Under the pieces are notes generated by a model. The model did not search any database, was not told the DNA's origin, and was given only the letters and a program-made list of their open reading frames with translations. This document shows, piece by piece, positions 1 to 11,331 of a stretch of DNA of 64,000 nucleotides. Numbering within the stretch: position 1 is the first letter of the stretch; each line of letters opens with the position of its first letter. Made by a program: the position numbers and the translations under genes. The stretch lies in contig NZ_JAVIFX010000001.1 of assembly GCF_031157255.1 (NCBI RefSeq), positions 1 through 64,000 of the forward strand, written 5' to 3'. This DNA comes from Bradyrhizobium sp. LHD-71. GTDB taxonomy: Bacteria > Pseudomonadota > Alphaproteobacteria > Rhizobiales > Xanthobacteraceae.

Positions 1-143
1 CCGCACTCATAGGCCGACAGCTTTTCCGGATCGGGGTTGCTGTAGGCGAGCATGAACGGCGCGATCAGCAGCGCGAGGCCGATCACGCTGGCAATGCCGA
101 CGAACACCACAAGCGGCAGATAACTCTGCAATAAACTGCCCAT
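1..143 (-). CDS. nuoA: NADH-quinone oxidoreductase subunit A, N-terminal part
   Basis: Reads from an ATG at 143 leftward and runs off the window edge, so only the first 47 or so residues are present. The protein begins MGSLLQSYLPLVVFVGIA, continues through a hydrophobic helix and reaches the NPDPEKLSAYECG segment, which is the conserved cytoplasmic loop of NuoA with its cysteine. NuoA is a small three-helix membrane subunit of respiratory complex I at the base of the peripheral arm. As the usual first gene of the nuo operon, it implies that the rest of the operon lies to the left of this window. The start is well placed; the product is certain at family level. Confidence 0.93.
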   Translation of the reverse strand, partial: MGSLLQSYLPLVVFVGIASVIGLALLIAPFMLAYSNPDPEKLSAYEC

Positions 144-387
144 CAAACGTCCCTGTTGTTTCGGCAGCGTGTGCGCAGATTCGCGACACATTTGGAATGA
201 TTTTAAGGCTTTAGCGCAGTGCAAAACGAGGCGCAAGACAACCAAACTTGACGTGTCCCCTGCATATTTGCCGGGGCATTCGTGAAGCCTTGCGCAGTCG
301 TTGGACGAGCGCCGTGGACAAGCGAAAGAATGGGTGTCGACGGAGCCGCCGATGACGATTCGCGATAAGCGGAACGATACTTAAAAT

Positions 388-464
<77 letters not shown>

Positions 465-799
465 GCAGGCCGCTTTGCTTCAAAACTGCCGCGTGTTGGC
501 TGGGGACTTAAAGGTGCGCCCCATCTTAGTCAAGGTTGTTGCGAATCCCCCTTTCGCAATAGGCGTTTTTTCGGCGCTGATGCAAAAAATGCCCTGTTTA
601 CAGGCCAAACAGCATAGGCAAGGCGCTGGCGAATCAAATAAGCCCTGATTCTACGTGTGTTATGGCACGAACAATTTTTTGGGCGACGTGGATTTCCGGC
701 CCGCGCTCGCGCCAACTCCAGACCCCGGTGTTCGTCAGGCCGGTCAAAAAGCTCCGCATTGAAGACGCTAGGAACCGACATTTCCAGAGGAGGACCCAT
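465..799. other. intergenic region with HU leader
   Basis: This 335-base stretch between tRNA-Asp and the HU gene has no convincing gene; open frames here are short and have no recognisable protein. It must hold the promoter of the HU gene. The only clear element is the strong ribosome binding site AGAGGAGGA at about 786-794, six bases before the ATG at 800. That site fixes the HU start and rules out the longer in-frame opening from 662. Confidence 0.6.
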
Positions 800-1102
800 A
801 TGGCGAAGAAGGCATCATCCACACCGAATACCGTTACCTTGAAGCATCTCGCGGCCGCCCTGTCCGAGGATCACGAGATGTCCAAGAAGCAGACCGAAGC
901 TCTGCTCGGCGATCTCGTCACCAAGGTGACGAAGCACCTGAAGAAGGGCGACCGCATCCGTTTGGTCGGTCTTGGCATCCTGCAGGTCCGCAAGCGCGCC
1001 GCGCGCATGGGCCGCAACCCGGCGACCGGTGAGCAGATCCACATCAAGGCGTCCAAGAAGGTGGCCTTCCGCGCCGCAAAAGAGCTCAAGGAAGCCGTTT
1101 AA
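800..1102 (+). CDS. hup: HU-family DNA-binding protein
   Basis: A 100-residue basic protein with the HU/IHF fold: an N-terminal helical dimerisation half, then the DNA-binding arm with GRNPATGEQIHIKASKKVAF, which contains the RNPxTG tip with the intercalating proline. HU bends and compacts DNA as a dimer in the nucleoid. The start is set by an excellent Shine-Dalgarno sequence just upstream. In many alphaproteobacteria an HU gene follows lon directly on the same strand; here the gene points the other way and is separated from lon by pepT and tRNA-Val. A GC-rich hairpin with a T-rich tail follows about 120 bases downstream. HU and IHF are close relatives, but a separate ihfA is present at 59.1 kb. 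Confidence 0.93.
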   Translation: MAKKASSTPNTVTLKHLAAALSEDHEMSKKQTEALLGDLVTKVTKHLKKGDRIRLVGLGILQVRKRAARMGRNPATGEQIHIKASKKVAFRAAKELKEAV

Positions 1103-1221
1103 GCTCGCAACGCACAAGGCGCTGATCGCGCCCGGGTCCGCGATGATTCGGATCGGCTGTCGGGTCTGCATACCCGATACGCGATCGAGATCTGTGACCT
1201 GTTGTTTTCCTGTGCCTTTTG

Positions 1222-1271
1222 ATCATCCCGGCCCCCAAGCATTTGGGGTTCCAGGATGATTTGCTTTTTGC
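1222..1271 (+). terminator. probable terminator after the HU gene
   Basis: Inverted repeat ATCATCC...GGATGAT (1222-1228 and 1254-1260) enclosing an inner CCCCAA/TTGGGG pairing, followed at once by TTTGCTTTTTG. It lies between the HU gene and pepT on the plus strand. If it works as a terminator it also argues that the pepT start is downstream of it. Confidence 0.6.
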
Positions 1272-1320
1272 GAGGATGTCGCGCGGCAATCGCCCGCCGT
1301 CGCAAATGAGGTCGTCTTCC

Positions 1321-2571
1321 GTGACATCCCTCCCCATCAAGCACACTGTCCTCGAGCGTTTCCTGCGCTATGTCGTGATCGATACCCAGTCCGACCCGGC
1401 ATCGCCGTCCTGTCCGTCCACTGCAAAGCAGAAGGACCTCGGGCGACTGCTGGCGAAGGAACTGAAGGAGATGGGTCTTGACGACGCCCATCTCGACGAA
1501 AGCGGCTATGTCTACGCGACGATCCCCTCGACCACCGCAAAGCAGGTGCCGGTAATCTGCTTCTGCGCCCACATGGACACATCGCCGGATTGCACCGGCA
1601 AGGATGTAAAACCTCAGATCGTGAAGGCTTATCAAGGCGGCGACATCGTTCTGCCGTCGGATAAAAGTCAGGTCATCCGCGTCAGCGAGCACCCGGCGCT
1701 CCGCGATCAGATCGGCAACGATATCGTCACCACAGACGGCACCACCCTGCTCGGCGCCGATAACAAAGCCGGCGTCGCCGAGATCATGGATGCCGCCAAG
1801 TTCCTGGTCGACAACCCGCAAGTGAAGCACGGCACCATCAAGATCCTGTTCACGCCCGACGAGGAGATCGGCCGCGGCGTCGATAGGGCGGACCTGCGGA
1901 AACTCGGCGCCGATTTCGGCTACACGATCGACGGCGAGACCGCCGGCCACCTCGAGGACGAAACTTTTTCGGCCGACGGCGCCACGATCGAGATCGAAGG
2001 CGTCAGCACGCATCCGGGCTTCGCCAAGGGCAAGATGGAGCATGCCATCAAGATCGCCGCGCGCATCGTCGACGCCCTGCCGAAAGAGACCTGCTCGCCC
2101 GAGACCACCGAGGGCCGCGAGGGCTTTCTGCATCCGACCGGCATCTCCGGAACGCTGGAAAGCGCGACGCTCAACCTGATCGTGCGTGATTTCACCGAGC
2201 AGGGCCTGAAACAGAAGGCGGCCCTGCTTCAGGACATCATCGGCACGGTGATGAAGGACTTTCCGCGCTCGCGCTGCAAGCTCACCATCAAGGAACAGTA
2301 CCGCAACATGAAGGGGGTGGTGGATCGGCATCCCGAGATCGTCGAGAACGCGCTCGAGGCGATCCGCCGCGCGGGACTGACGCCCGTGCGCTCGTCGATC
2401 CGCGGCGGGACTGACGGCTCGCGGCTCTCGTTTATGGGCCTGCCCTGCCCCAATATCTTCGCCGGCGAGCATGCGTTCCACTCGCGGCTCGAATGGGTCA
2501 GCGTGCAGGACATGCAGGCTGCCGTCCGCACGATCGTGCACCTGGCGATGATCTTCGAGGAACAGGCTTGA
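1321..2571 (+). CDS. pepT: peptidase T (tripeptide aminopeptidase)
   Basis: A 416-residue M20-family zinc aminopeptidase that removes the N-terminal residue of tripeptides in the cytoplasm. Seen: ICFCAHMDTSPDCTGKDV with the first zinc histidine and catalytic aspartate, the GADNKAG segment with the bridging aspartate, FTPDEEIGRGVD with the general-base glutamate and zinc glutamate, and IRGGTDGSRLSFMGLPCPN plus the late histidine in NIFAGEHAFHS. Length fits PepT (about 408-420). I chose the GTG at 1321 because a GAGG lies nine bases upstream and family members begin just before the FLRYVVIDTQSD segment. ATG codons at 1306 and 1276 are in frame but poorly served. It is monocistronic between a terminator and tRNA-Val. 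Confidence 0.93.
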   Translation: MTSLPIKHTVLERFLRYVVIDTQSDPASPSCPSTAKQKDLGRLLAKELKEMGLDDAHLDESGYVYATIPSTTAKQVPVICFCAHMDTSPDCTGKDVKPQIVKAYQGGDIVLPSDKSQVIRVSEHPALRDQIGNDIVTTDGTTLLGADNKAGVAEIMDAAKFLVDNPQVKHGTIKILFTPDEEIGRGVDRADLRKLGADFGYTIDGETAGHLEDETFSADGATIEIEGVSTHPGFAKGKMEHAIKIAARIVDALPKETCSPETTEGREGFLHPTGISGTLESATLNLIVRDFTEQGLKQKAALLQDIIGTVMKDFPRSRCKLTIKEQYRNMKGVVDRHPEIVENALEAIRRAGLTPVRSSIRGGTDGSRLSFMGLPCPNIFAGEHAFHSRLEWVSVQDMQAAVRTIVHLAMIFEEQA

Positions 2572-2740
2572 GGCGGGATCGGCAATCTGCGCCCGCAGGA
2601 AAGACCCATCTTCACCCTTCGGGCTAGGCCGGAGATGCTTCGCAATGACGGCTTGCCGAGCCATAGCTCGCGGCCGCGAAAGCCGCCTTCGCCCTCCGGG
2701 CTTCGGCGCGGCAGCCTTCTCTCGCTTCGCGAGCAAAGGC

Positions 2741-2816
2741 TGGTGGGCGGTGACGGGATCGAACCGCCGACATCTTCGGTGTAAACGAAGCGCTCTGCCA
2801 GCTGAGCTAACCGCCC
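2741..2816 (-). tRNA. tRNA-Val (anticodon TAC)
   Basis: Minus-strand cloverleaf of 76 nt with acceptor arms GGGCGGT and ACCGCCC, D arm TAGCTCAGCTGGCAGAGC, anticodon loop TTTACAC with anticodon TAC, T arm GGTTCGATC and an encoded CCA. It sits between pepT and the end of lon. Confidence 0.96.
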
Positions 2817-2874
2817 GATGCGGCTTGTTTAGCGCCGGCCTGCGTGTGGATGCAAGCTGTCACCTCTCCGCAAA

Positions 2875-2900
2875 GAAACGGCGCCCGAAGGCGCCGTTTC
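2875..2900 (-). terminator. rho-independent terminator of lon
   Basis: Perfect 11-bp inverted repeat GAAACGGCGCC / GGCGCCGTTTC with a CGAA loop, placed 24 bases after the lon stop codon. The stem is strong; the U tract on the minus strand is short (TTTC then TTTG). Confidence 0.8.
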
Positions 2901-2923
2901 GTGTCTGGTCGAGCTGACGGACG

Positions 2924-5344
2924 TCAGTGCGCCGTCAACCCGGCATCGTCGCCGGTTTCCGCTTTCGGCGGGATGGCCTTGTCCTCTTCCCACTCGATCG
3001 GCACCGGCTTGCGCACCAATGCGCGGGCGATCACCTCGTCCATCCGCGAGACCGGCACGATCTCGAGACCGCCCTTGATCGCGTCGGAGATCTCGGTGAG
3101 GTCCTTGGCGTTATCTTCCGGGATCAGCACCGTCTTAATGCCACCGCGCGCGGCGGCGAGCAGTTTCTCCTTCAGACCGCCGATCGGCAGCACTCGTCCG
3201 CGCAGCGTGATCTCGCCCGTCATGGCGATGTCATGCCGGACCGGAATGCCGGTCAGCACCGAGACGATGGCAGTCGCCATCGCCACGCCGGCCGACGGAC
3301 CGTCCTTCGGCGTCGCGCCTTCCGGCACGTGCACGTGGATGTCACGCCGATCGAACAGCGGCGGCTCAAGGCCGAAGGTGACGGCGCGGCTGCGGACGTA
3401 GGACGCCGCGGCCGAGATCGACTCCTTCATGACGTCGCGCAGGTTGCCAGTGACCGTCATGCGGCCCTTGCCTGGCATCATCACGCCTTCAATCGTCAGC
3501 AGCTCACCGCCGACGTCGGTCCACGCAAGACCCGTCACCACGCCGACCTGATCGTCGTTCTCGATCTCGCCGAAGCGGTACTTCGGAACGCCGAGGAACT
3601 CTTCGAGGTTCTTCTCGGTGATCTTGACCGACTTCTTCTTCGAGATCATCAGATCCTTGACCGCCTTACGGGCCAACGTAGAGAGCTCGCGTTCGAGGTT
3701 ACGAACGCCCGCTTCGCGGGTGTAGCGGCGGATCATCAGAAGCAGCGCGTCGTCGTCGATCGACCACTCCTTGGAGTCGAGGCCGTGCTTCGACAGCGCG
3801 TTCGGGATCAGGTGCTTGCGCGCGATCTCGACCTTCTCGTTCTCCGTGTAGCCGGCGATGCGGATGATCTCCATGCGATCCATCAACGGCCCGGGAATAT
3901 TCAGCGTATTCGCGGTTGTGATGAACATGACATTGGAGAGATCGTAGTCGACCTCGAGGTAGTGATCGTTGAACGTCGAGTTCTGCTCGGGATCGAGCAC
4001 CTCAAGCAGGGCCGACGACGGGTCACCGCGGAAATCGGCGCCCATCTTGTCGATTTCGTCCAGCAGGAACAGCGGGTTGGCGGTCTTCGCCTTGCGCATC
4101 GACTGGATGATCTTACCGGGCATCGAACCGATATAGGTCCGGCGGTGGCCGCGGATCTCCGCCTCGTCGCGAACGCCGCCGAGCGAGACGCGCACGAACT
4201 CGCGGCCGGTCGCCTTCGCGATCGACTTGCCGAGCGACGTCTTGCCGACGCCGGGAGGTCCGACGAGGCACAGGATCGGTCCGGTCAGCTTGTTGGCGCG
4301 GGACTGCACGGCGAGATACTCGACGATGCGGTCCTTGACCTTCTCAAGCCCGTAGTGATCGTTGTCGAGCACTTCCTGCGCGGCATTGAGGTCCTTCTTG
4401 ACCTTGGACTTCTTGCCCCACGGGATCGACAGCAGCCAGTCGAGGTAGTTGCGCACGACCGTTGCTTCCGCCGACATCGGCGACATCTGGCGCAGCTTCT
4501 TCAGCTCATGCTGCGCTTTTTCGCGCGCTTCCTTCGACAGCTTGGTCTTCGCGATCTTCTCTTCCAGGTCGGAAAGCTCGTCGCGACCTTCGTCGTCGCC
4601 GAGTTCCTTCTGGATCGCCTTCATCTGCTCATTCAGGTAGTACTCGCGCTGGGTCTTCTCCATCTGGCGCTTGACCCGCGAGCGGATGCGCTTCTCGACC
4701 TGCAGGACCGAGATTTCGCTTTCCATCAGTCCCAGCACCTTCTCCATGCGCTGGGTGACTGAGAGCGTTTCAAGAATGCCCTGACGGTCCGGAATCTTGA
4801 CCGCAAGATGCGAGGCGACGGTGTCGGCGAGCTTCGGAAAATCCTTGATTTGCTGAACGACGCCGACGACTTCCGCCGAAATCTTCTTGTTCAGTTTTAC
4901 ATAGTTTTCGAACTCGGAGACGACCGAGCGGGCGAGCGCCTCCGCCTCGATGCTGTCGGTGTCGGTGTCCGCAAGGGGCGTCGCGGTCGCTTCATAGAAC
5001 TCGCTGCGGTCCGCATATTTGCCGACCTTGGCGCGCGACAGGCCCTCGACCAGCACCTTCACGGTGTTGTCGGGAAGCTTCAGCAGCTGCAGTACGCTCG
5101 CAAGCGTGCCGAGCTCGTAGATGGAATCAGGGCTCGGATCATCGTCAGACGCATTCTTCTGCGTCGCGAGCATGATCAGCCCGTCGTTCTTCATCACCTC
5201 CTCGAGAGCCTTGATGGACTTCTCTCGGCCGACGAAGAGCGGCACGATCATGTGCGGGAAAACGACGATGTCGCGGAGCGGAAGAACCGGGTAGGTGTTG
5301 CTTTCGCCGTAAACGATGGATGGCCGGGTCTTGGAGGCTGTCAT
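2924..5344 (-). CDS. lon: ATP-dependent protease La
   Basis: An 806-residue cytoplasmic ATP-dependent serine protease that degrades misfolded and regulatory proteins as a hexamer. Domains in order: N-terminal LAN substrate-binding domain ([15 protein letters not shown] at the start), a long helical region with [20 protein letters not shown], the AAA+ module with Walker A GPPGVGKT and Walker [11 protein letters not shown], then the protease domain with the Ser-Lys dyad in [12 protein letters not shown] and [10 protein letters not shown]. The start is the ATG opening MTASKTRPS, which follows AAGGAAG; an upstream in-frame extension to 5476 has no conserved features. It lies downstream of clpX on the same strand in the conserved order tig-clpP-clpX-lon. 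Confidence 0.97.
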   Translation of the reverse strand: MTASKTRPSIVYGESNTYPVLPLRDIVVFPHMIVPLFVGREKSIKALEEVMKNDGLIMLATQKNASDDDPSPDSIYELGTLASVLQLLKLPDNTVKVLVEGLSRAKVGKYADRSEFYEATATPLADTDTDSIEAEALARSVVSEFENYVKLNKKISAEVVGVVQQIKDFPKLADTVASHLAVKIPDRQGILETLSVTQRMEKVLGLMESEISVLQVEKRIRSRVKRQMEKTQREYYLNEQMKAIQKELGDDEGRDELSDLEEKIAKTKLSKEAREKAQHELKKLRQMSPMSAEATVVRNYLDWLLSIPWGKKSKVKKDLNAAQEVLDNDHYGLEKVKDRIVEYLAVQSRANKLTGPILCLVGPPGVGKTSLGKSIAKATGREFVRVSLGGVRDEAEIRGHRRTYIGSMPGKIIQSMRKAKTANPLFLLDEIDKMGADFRGDPSSALLEVLDPEQNSTFNDHYLEVDYDLSNVMFITTANTLNIPGPLMDRMEIIRIAGYTENEKVEIARKHLIPNALSKHGLDSKEWSIDDDALLLMIRRYTREAGVRNLERELSTLARKAVKDLMISKKKSVKITEKNLEEFLGVPKYRFGEIENDDQVGVVTGLAWTDVGGELLTIEGVMMPGKGRMTVTGNLRDVMKESISAAASYVRSRAVTFGLEPPLFDRRDIHVHVPEGATPKDGPSAGVAMATAIVSVLTGIPVRHDIAMTGEITLRGRVLPIGGLKEKLLAAARGGIKTVLIPEDNAKDLTEISDAIKGGLEIVPVSRMDEVIARALVRKPVPIEWEEDKAIPPKAETGDDAGLTAH

Positions 5345-5666
5345 GGCCTTCAACTTCCTTTTTCTGCGCCCCCTTGCTTCGCAGCCCGCCCGAACGGCGC
5401 AACCGCCACAAGGTGCAATTTGACCGGCGACTTGCCGTCTTCGGCAGCGCAACCAAGCAGCGATCGCGCGCATCAACCGGGTCTTAAATCAGCGAATCCA
5501 AAGCACTTTTTGGATCACCGAGCGTATTAGGTGGCTATCGACGGACCCTGAGTCAAGTGAAGGAGCGCTGTGCACCTTCGCATAGACCGTTGATCTGATG
5601 ACAGCTGTACGCAACCGGCAAACGGCAGACTCCGCGCGGCAGGTTCCGCCGCGCGGGACGTTTGAA
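5345..5666. other. clpX-lon intergenic region
   Basis: These 322 bases separate the clpX stop from the lon start, both on the minus strand. No gene is supported. A small hairpin, ATCCAAA...TTTGGAT (5496-5515), and a CTTGAC hexamer read on the minus strand (5552-5557) are the only elements seen. The hexamer could be a -35 box for lon, but I could not match a convincing -10 box, so the promoter is not called. Confidence 0.4.
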
Positions 5667-6941
<1,275 letters not shown>

Positions 6942-7435
6942 TCTCTTCTCCGTCCGCCGCTCAACTACACAACTCGATCAATCTCAGCCCGCCGCCTGGC
7001 GCCCCTATGTAGGGGCAAATCTCGTACCAAAAAGGCCTGCCGATTCAGAGGCTCCTACGAATCGTCGATATTACATCAGCCTCACCAAACGCCGTCTATC
7101 CTAGCCAACCATGCTAGGGCCGCGATAATCAAGATTTAGCTAATGACTCGGCCCGCCTCAGAAAGGTTCATGCCGCTTTTACCGGCTTTTCAGGCTTGGC
7201 CAAGACCGAATTTGGGCGACCCGTGACGACAAAACCACGCTTCGGAACCGGTTCCCAAAAACGAGAGCAATTTCAGCAACCTTGGCCGTTTGAACGCCCA
7301 GCCCCGCTTCCGGAAATCGGGTCGCCGCTTCGACGACGCAGCGTGCAAAACTTCCGGCCATCGGAGAAAAACGACGTCACCGCCGAGGCTCTCGACGGTG
7401 ACCGATCGCTTACGCGGCGTCAACAGTCTGCGGTT
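6942..7435. other. clpP-clpX intergenic region
   Basis: A 494-base stretch between clpP (minus, to the right) and clpX (minus, to the left), with no supported gene. Open frames here have no family look. It includes the short perfect palindrome at 7001-7016 upstream of clpX. This is unusually long for a clpP-clpX spacer and suggests independent transcription of clpX. Confidence 0.5.
7001..7016. promoter_or_regulatory. palindrome upstream of clpX
   Basis: GCCCCTATGTAGGGGC is a perfect inverted repeat of 7-base arms around a 2-base centre, about 60 bases upstream of the clpX ATG. On the clpX strand it reads GCCCCTACATAGGGGC; the CCCCTACAT half resembles a rhizobial heat-shock sigma -10 element (CCCCATnT), but no good -35 box is at the right distance. 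It could be an operator or part of a promoter. Confidence 0.35.
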
Positions 7436-8071
7436 TCAGGCCGCTTTTGCAGTCGTTGGCTCGTCCGGACGCCTGTCGATCACCTTGTCGACCAGACCGA
7501 ACTCCTTGGCCATTTCCGCCGTCAGGAATTTGTCGCGCTCGAGCGCGTCCTCGATCGCCTTGTAAGGCTGGCCGGTGTGCTTCACGTAGATTTCATTCAG
7601 CCGCTTCTTCAGGTTCAGGATTTCCTGGGCGTGCAGCATGATGTCGGTCGCCTGCCCCTGAAAGCCGCCGGACGGCTGATGCACCATGATGCGAGCGTTC
7701 GGCAGCGAAAAGCGCATATCCTTCTCGCCGGCGGCAAGCAGCAGCGAGCCCATGGACGCGGCCTGGCCGGTACACAGCGTCGACACCGGCGGGCGGATGA
7801 ACTGCATGGTGTCGTAGATCGCAAGCCCCGATGTCACCACGCCGCCTGGCGAGTTGATGTACATCGAGATTTCCTTCTTCGGATTTTCCGCCTCGAGGAA
7901 CAGAAGCTGCGCGACGACGAGCGTTGCCATGCCGTCTTCCACCGGACCGGTGATGAAGATGATGCGCTCCTTCAAGAGGCGGGAGAAAATGTCGTAGGCG
8001 CGTTCACCCCGGTTGGTCTGCTCGACGACCATGGGAACAAGGTTCATGTAGGTTTCGACCGGATCGCGCAT
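7436..8071 (-). CDS. clpP: ATP-dependent Clp protease proteolytic subunit
   Basis: A 211-residue serine peptidase that forms the double-heptamer barrel used by ClpX and ClpA. Seen: [17 protein letters not shown], catalytic Ser106 in [11 protein letters not shown], catalytic His131 in [11 protein letters not shown], and the later aspartate in the LERDKF segment. The start ATG at 8071 gives [19 protein letters not shown], the standard family opening. Gene order tig-clpP-clpX is the classical one. The 219-base gap to tig holds no gene. Confidence 0.98.
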   Translation of the reverse strand: MRDPVETYMNLVPMVVEQTNRGERAYDIFSRLLKERIIFITGPVEDGMATLVVAQLLFLEAENPKKEISMYINSPGGVVTSGLAIYDTMQFIRPPVSTLCTGQAASMGSLLLAAGEKDMRFSLPNARIMVHQPSGGFQGQATDIMLHAQEILNLKKRLNEIYVKHTGQPYKAIEDALERDKFLTAEMAKEFGLVDKVIDRRPDEPTTAKAA

Positions 8072-8290
8072 GGCTCACCCTAGTGTTGCGAAGAGCGGAG
8101 CCGAACGGCGAAAGCGGCCGGACGCGCTTCGTGATGCAGGAGGCTTCAAGATATGGGCCGGGCGGCCCAAGGCAAGATTATTCAAAGAAGGGAATCTGAT
8201 TCGGGCGGCCGCGGCAAAGCGTCCGTACCGTCCGAATCGAGCATACGAGTCACAGGGTTAACGGGCTCTGTTCAACCCGCTTCAGGAACT

Positions 8291-9646
8291 TCAGGCGGCC
8301 GGCGCCTGATCGTCCTTGAACAGCTCCTCGCGCGTCACCTTTTTCTCGTCCACCTTGGCGAGCTCGAGCACGAAATCCACTACCTTGTCCTCGAAGATCG
8401 GCGCGCGAAGCTGCGCCAACATCTGCGGATTGTTACGGTAGTAGTCCCAGACCTGCTTTTCCTGACCGGGGAACTGACGCGCCCGCTCGACCAGCGCACG
8501 GCTCACCTCGTCGTCCGTCACCGTAATGTTGTTCTTCTCGCCGATCTCCGACAGCACGAGGCCGAGCCGCACGCGCCTGTCGGCGATCTTGCGATAGTCC
8601 TCCTGAGCCTTTTCTTCGGTCGTGTCCTCGTCCGCGAAGGTACGGTTGACGGATTCCATCTCCTTCTTGATGGATTCCCACATCATGCCGAACTCCTGCT
8701 CGACCAGCGTCTGCGGCGGATCGAACTTGTGGGCCTCGTCGAGCTTGTCGAGTAGCTGCCGTTTGACGCGCTGACGGGTCGCACCGTCGAACTCCTGCTT
8801 GATCCGTTCGCGCGCGGCCTCTTTCAGCTTGTCGAGTGATTCAAGGCCAAGTTTCTTGGCGAATTCGTCGTCAGGCGTAATCTGTTGCGGGGTCTCGATC
8901 AGACTTGCAGTGGTGACGAACTCCGCATCCTTGCCCGCAAGTTTGTCGTTGCCGTAGTTCGTGGGGAACGTGACCTTCAGCGTACGCTCTTCGCCCTTGG
9001 CAATGCCGATGAGCTGCTCCTCGAATCCCGGAATGAACGTGTTCGAGCCGATCTGCACCGGGATGTTCTCGCTGGTGCCACCGTCGAACGGTTCACCGTC
9101 GATGGTGCCTTTGAACGAGATGGTGACACGGTCACCGGCCTCGGCCTTGGCGCCCTCGCCCTTGTCGGCAAAAGGACGGTTCTGTTCGGCGATCCTGCCG
9201 ACCGCTTCATCAACGTCGACGTCCGAGACGTCGACCACTGGCTTGTCGATGGTGAACGACTTGAAGTCGGCGAGCGGGATCGGCGGGATGACCTCAATGG
9301 CGACAGTATAGTTCAGGTCCGACTTGCCTTCGAGCAGATTGTTGATCTCGTCCTGGTCGGTCGGCAGCGTCACCTTCGGCTCGGTCGCGAGCTTGAAGCC
9401 GCGCTCAGTGAAGATCTTGGCGTTGGTATCCCGCACGAGCTGGTCGATGGTCTCGGCCATGACCGATTTGCCGTAGATCTTCTTCAGATGTCCGGCCGGC
9501 ACCTTGCCGGGGCGGAATCCGTTCATCCGCACCTTGTCCTTCATTTCGGCGAGCCGCTCGTCGACCTTCGCATCGAGGTCGGTGACCGGGACGCTGACCT
9601 GAAACTCGTGTTTAAGGCCTTCGGAGAGCGTTTCGTTGACTTGCAT
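8291..9646 (-). CDS. tig: trigger factor (ribosome-associated chaperone)
   Basis: A 451-residue chaperone with peptidyl-prolyl isomerase activity that binds nascent chains at the ribosome exit. The N-terminal ribosome-binding domain shows the signature GFRPGKVP, with the contact segment around residues 43-50. The middle FKBP-type domain has [20 protein letters not shown] and [10 protein letters not shown], and the C-terminal helical arms end [13 protein letters not shown] chose the ATG at 9646 ([15 protein letters not shown]), the family start; longer openings run back through tRNA-Leu and are not real. First gene of the tig-clpP-clpX-lon block. Confidence 0.97.
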   Translation of the reverse strand: MQVNETLSEGLKHEFQVSVPVTDLDAKVDERLAEMKDKVRMNGFRPGKVPAGHLKKIYGKSVMAETIDQLVRDTNAKIFTERGFKLATEPKVTLPTDQDEINNLLEGKSDLNYTVAIEVIPPIPLADFKSFTIDKPVVDVSDVDVDEAVGRIAEQNRPFADKGEGAKAEAGDRVTISFKGTIDGEPFDGGTSENIPVQIGSNTFIPGFEEQLIGIAKGEERTLKVTFPTNYGNDKLAGKDAEFVTTASLIETPQQITPDDEFAKKLGLESLDKLKEAARERIKQEFDGATRQRVKRQLLDKLDEAHKFDPPQTLVEQEFGMMWESIKKEMESVNRTFADEDTTEEKAQEDYRKIADRRVRLGLVLSEIGEKNNITVTDDEVSRALVERARQFPGQEKQVWDYYRNNPQMLAQLRAPIFEDKVVDFVLELAKVDEKKVTREELFKDDQAPAA

Positions 9647-9759
9647 CGCCTCAATCTTCTTCTCAAGACGGCCCAGCCAAGGGCCTGATAATTCTTCGTA
9701 AACCACCGACCGCCGTTCCGGAGACCTGATCCTTCTTAATCGTTCCAGGGCGCAAGGAC

Positions 9760-9844
9760 TGGTGCGGGCGGAGGGACTCGAACCCCCACAGCTTTCGCCA
9801 CTGGAACCTAAACCCAGCGCGTCTACCAATTCCGCCACGCCCGC
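9760..9844 (-). tRNA. tRNA-Leu (anticodon TAG)
   Basis: An 85-nt minus-strand tRNA with a long variable arm, as expected for a class II leucine tRNA. Acceptor arms are GCGGGCG and CGCCCGC, the anticodon stem-loop CTGGGTTTAGGTTCCAG carries anticodon TAG, the T arm contains GGTTCGAGTC and the CCA end is encoded. Confidence 0.96.
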
Positions 9845-9995
9845 GAAGAGGAAAGAGGTGTTCGGGTCCGGCGGCTCAGCCGCGGGCGGCGGCTTATAAC
9901 ATGTCAAACTTGGCCCGCAGCAAAAAAATAACCCTCGATCGGCGGTCCGCAAGCCGCTCGCTGGACAACAGCACGCGAACGTGGTCCGCATATCT

Positions 9996-11327
9996 ATGAC
10001 TGTACGAGAACGGCCCTTTCGGCCTTCGCGGCGCGCAGTGCTCGCAGGGCTCGGCGCTGTGGTTTTGTCGCCGAACATGCCTGTGAAGGCGCAGACCACG
10101 CGGGCGCGGCGCTCGCTGCGGCTGCAGGAGGCGACGCTGCGCCTTCGCCCGGGTCAGCCGGAAACGATGGTCTGGCGTTTCACGCCCGAGATGGATGCGA
10201 ACAACTGGGTCTTCCGGCGCGGCGAGACGTTGGAACTGGACCTGACCAACGCCACCGGCTCCCTGATCAACCTGAACTGGTACGGCCAGGATAATTCAGC
10301 TGGCGCGGTTCCCCTGCTCGCGCAGGCTGGAATCGCCGCCGGACAGACCGCGACCCGGGCGGTAGCGCTGCAGAAGGCAGGCACCCGGTTCTTCGAGGCA
10401 CGGATCGGCAGCGAGGGTGCGACACGCCCGTTGCCATGCGGTGCCTTCGTCGTGAGGGAGACGACACCACCGGAGGTCGACCGCGATGAGCTCCTGCTGA
10501 TCGAAGACTGGCGGCTCACCCCGGACGGAACGGCGATTGCTCCAGGCGAAAGCGGAACCGATACCTCGACGGTCTACACGATCAACGGCCAGCTTGACTG
10601 GATCATCGCCGCACGCACCAACCAGCGACTGCGGCTACGCTTCGTCAATGGCTGCCAGCGCGCAGTGATCGCCTTCAGGATTGCCGACCATGATGTGCGG
10701 GTGATGGCGATCGACGGTGTGCCGACGGAGCCGTTCCCCGCGCGGGACGGTCGGCTGATCCTGGCACCCGGCACGCGCGTCGATGTCATGTTCGATGCGA
10801 CGCGGCCGCCGGCATCGCGCTCGCAGATCCTGCTGCATGACGGCACTGCGCCGCGACCGATCGCAACCCTGAGCTATTCGGCCGATGCACCCGTGCGCGA
10901 CACCCCGCTGCCGCCTGCACCGGCCCTTCCCGACTCCGGCTTGCCGGCACGGATTCCGCTTCAGGGCGCCCAGCGCGTCGAGCTCGCGATCGGCGTTCCC
11001 GCACCGGAGGCGGACTGGGTAGCCGCCGACCGGATATCGACCCATCTCGCGCCGGCCTTCCGCGTCAAGCGCGGCCGTTCCGTCGTGCTGGCCATCAGCA
11101 ACCGCGCGGCGACGCCAGTGACATTCCACATCCACGGCCATCACTTCCGTCTGCTCGACCGCCTCGACGACGGCTGGAAGCCGTTCTGGCTCGACACCTT
11201 GTTGTTCGACGCCGGGCAAACCCAGCGCATCGCCTTTCTTGCGGAGCACCCCGGCAGCTGGCTGATGGAAGCAATGGGAATCGAGTGGACCGCGCCGCGA
11301 CTGCTGCGCTGGTTCGCAGTGGAGTGA
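9996..11327 (+). CDS. multicopper-oxidase-fold Tat-exported protein, copper ligands lost
   Basis: A 443-residue protein with a twin-arginine signal ([15 protein letters not shown] near the N terminus) and a three-cupredoxin multicopper oxidase layout. In the family the first domain has an HWHG motif; here the matching place reads LNWYGQDN. The last domain keeps HIHGHHF (residues 378-384), but the C-terminal HCHxxxH block after the NPGxW-like HPGSW (418-422) reads LMEAMGIEW. The type 1 copper cysteine and most type 2/3 histidines are therefore absent, so an oxidase reaction is unlikely. E. coli FtsP (SufI) is a known copper-free member of this fold that stabilises cell division in the periplasm; a similar structural role is an inference. 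The ATG at 9996 was chosen over the GTG at 9981. Confidence 0.82.
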   Translation: MTVRERPFRPSRRAVLAGLGAVVLSPNMPVKAQTTRARRSLRLQEATLRLRPGQPETMVWRFTPEMDANNWVFRRGETLELDLTNATGSLINLNWYGQDNSAGAVPLLAQAGIAAGQTATRAVALQKAGTRFFEARIGSEGATRPLPCGAFVVRETTPPEVDRDELLLIEDWRLTPDGTAIAPGESGTDTSTVYTINGQLDWIIAARTNQRLRLRFVNGCQRAVIAFRIADHDVRVMAIDGVPTEPFPARDGRLILAPGTRVDVMFDATRPPASRSQILLHDGTAPRPIATLSYSADAPVRDTPLPPAPALPDSGLPARIPLQGAQRVELAIGVPAPEADWVAADRISTHLAPAFRVKRGRSVVLAISNRAATPVTFHIHGHHFRLLDRLDDGWKPFWLDTLLFDAGQTQRIAFLAEHPGSWLMEAMGIEWTAPRLLRWFAVE

Positions 11328-11331
11328 CACC

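Noticed and set aside
662-799. N-terminal extension of the HU protein by 46 residues
   Set aside because: The strong ribosome binding site at 786-794 and the family start place the ATG at 800.
1099-2736. A 545-codon open frame on the minus strand opposite pepT
   Set aside because: It is the antisense shadow of pepT in high-GC DNA; its protein is Arg/Asp/His-rich with no motif, while pepT has all catalytic motifs.
2927-4762. A 611-codon open frame on the plus strand opposite lon
   Set aside because: Antisense of the lon coding region; the translation is low-complexity Arg/Asp/His/Leu, typical of shadow frames.
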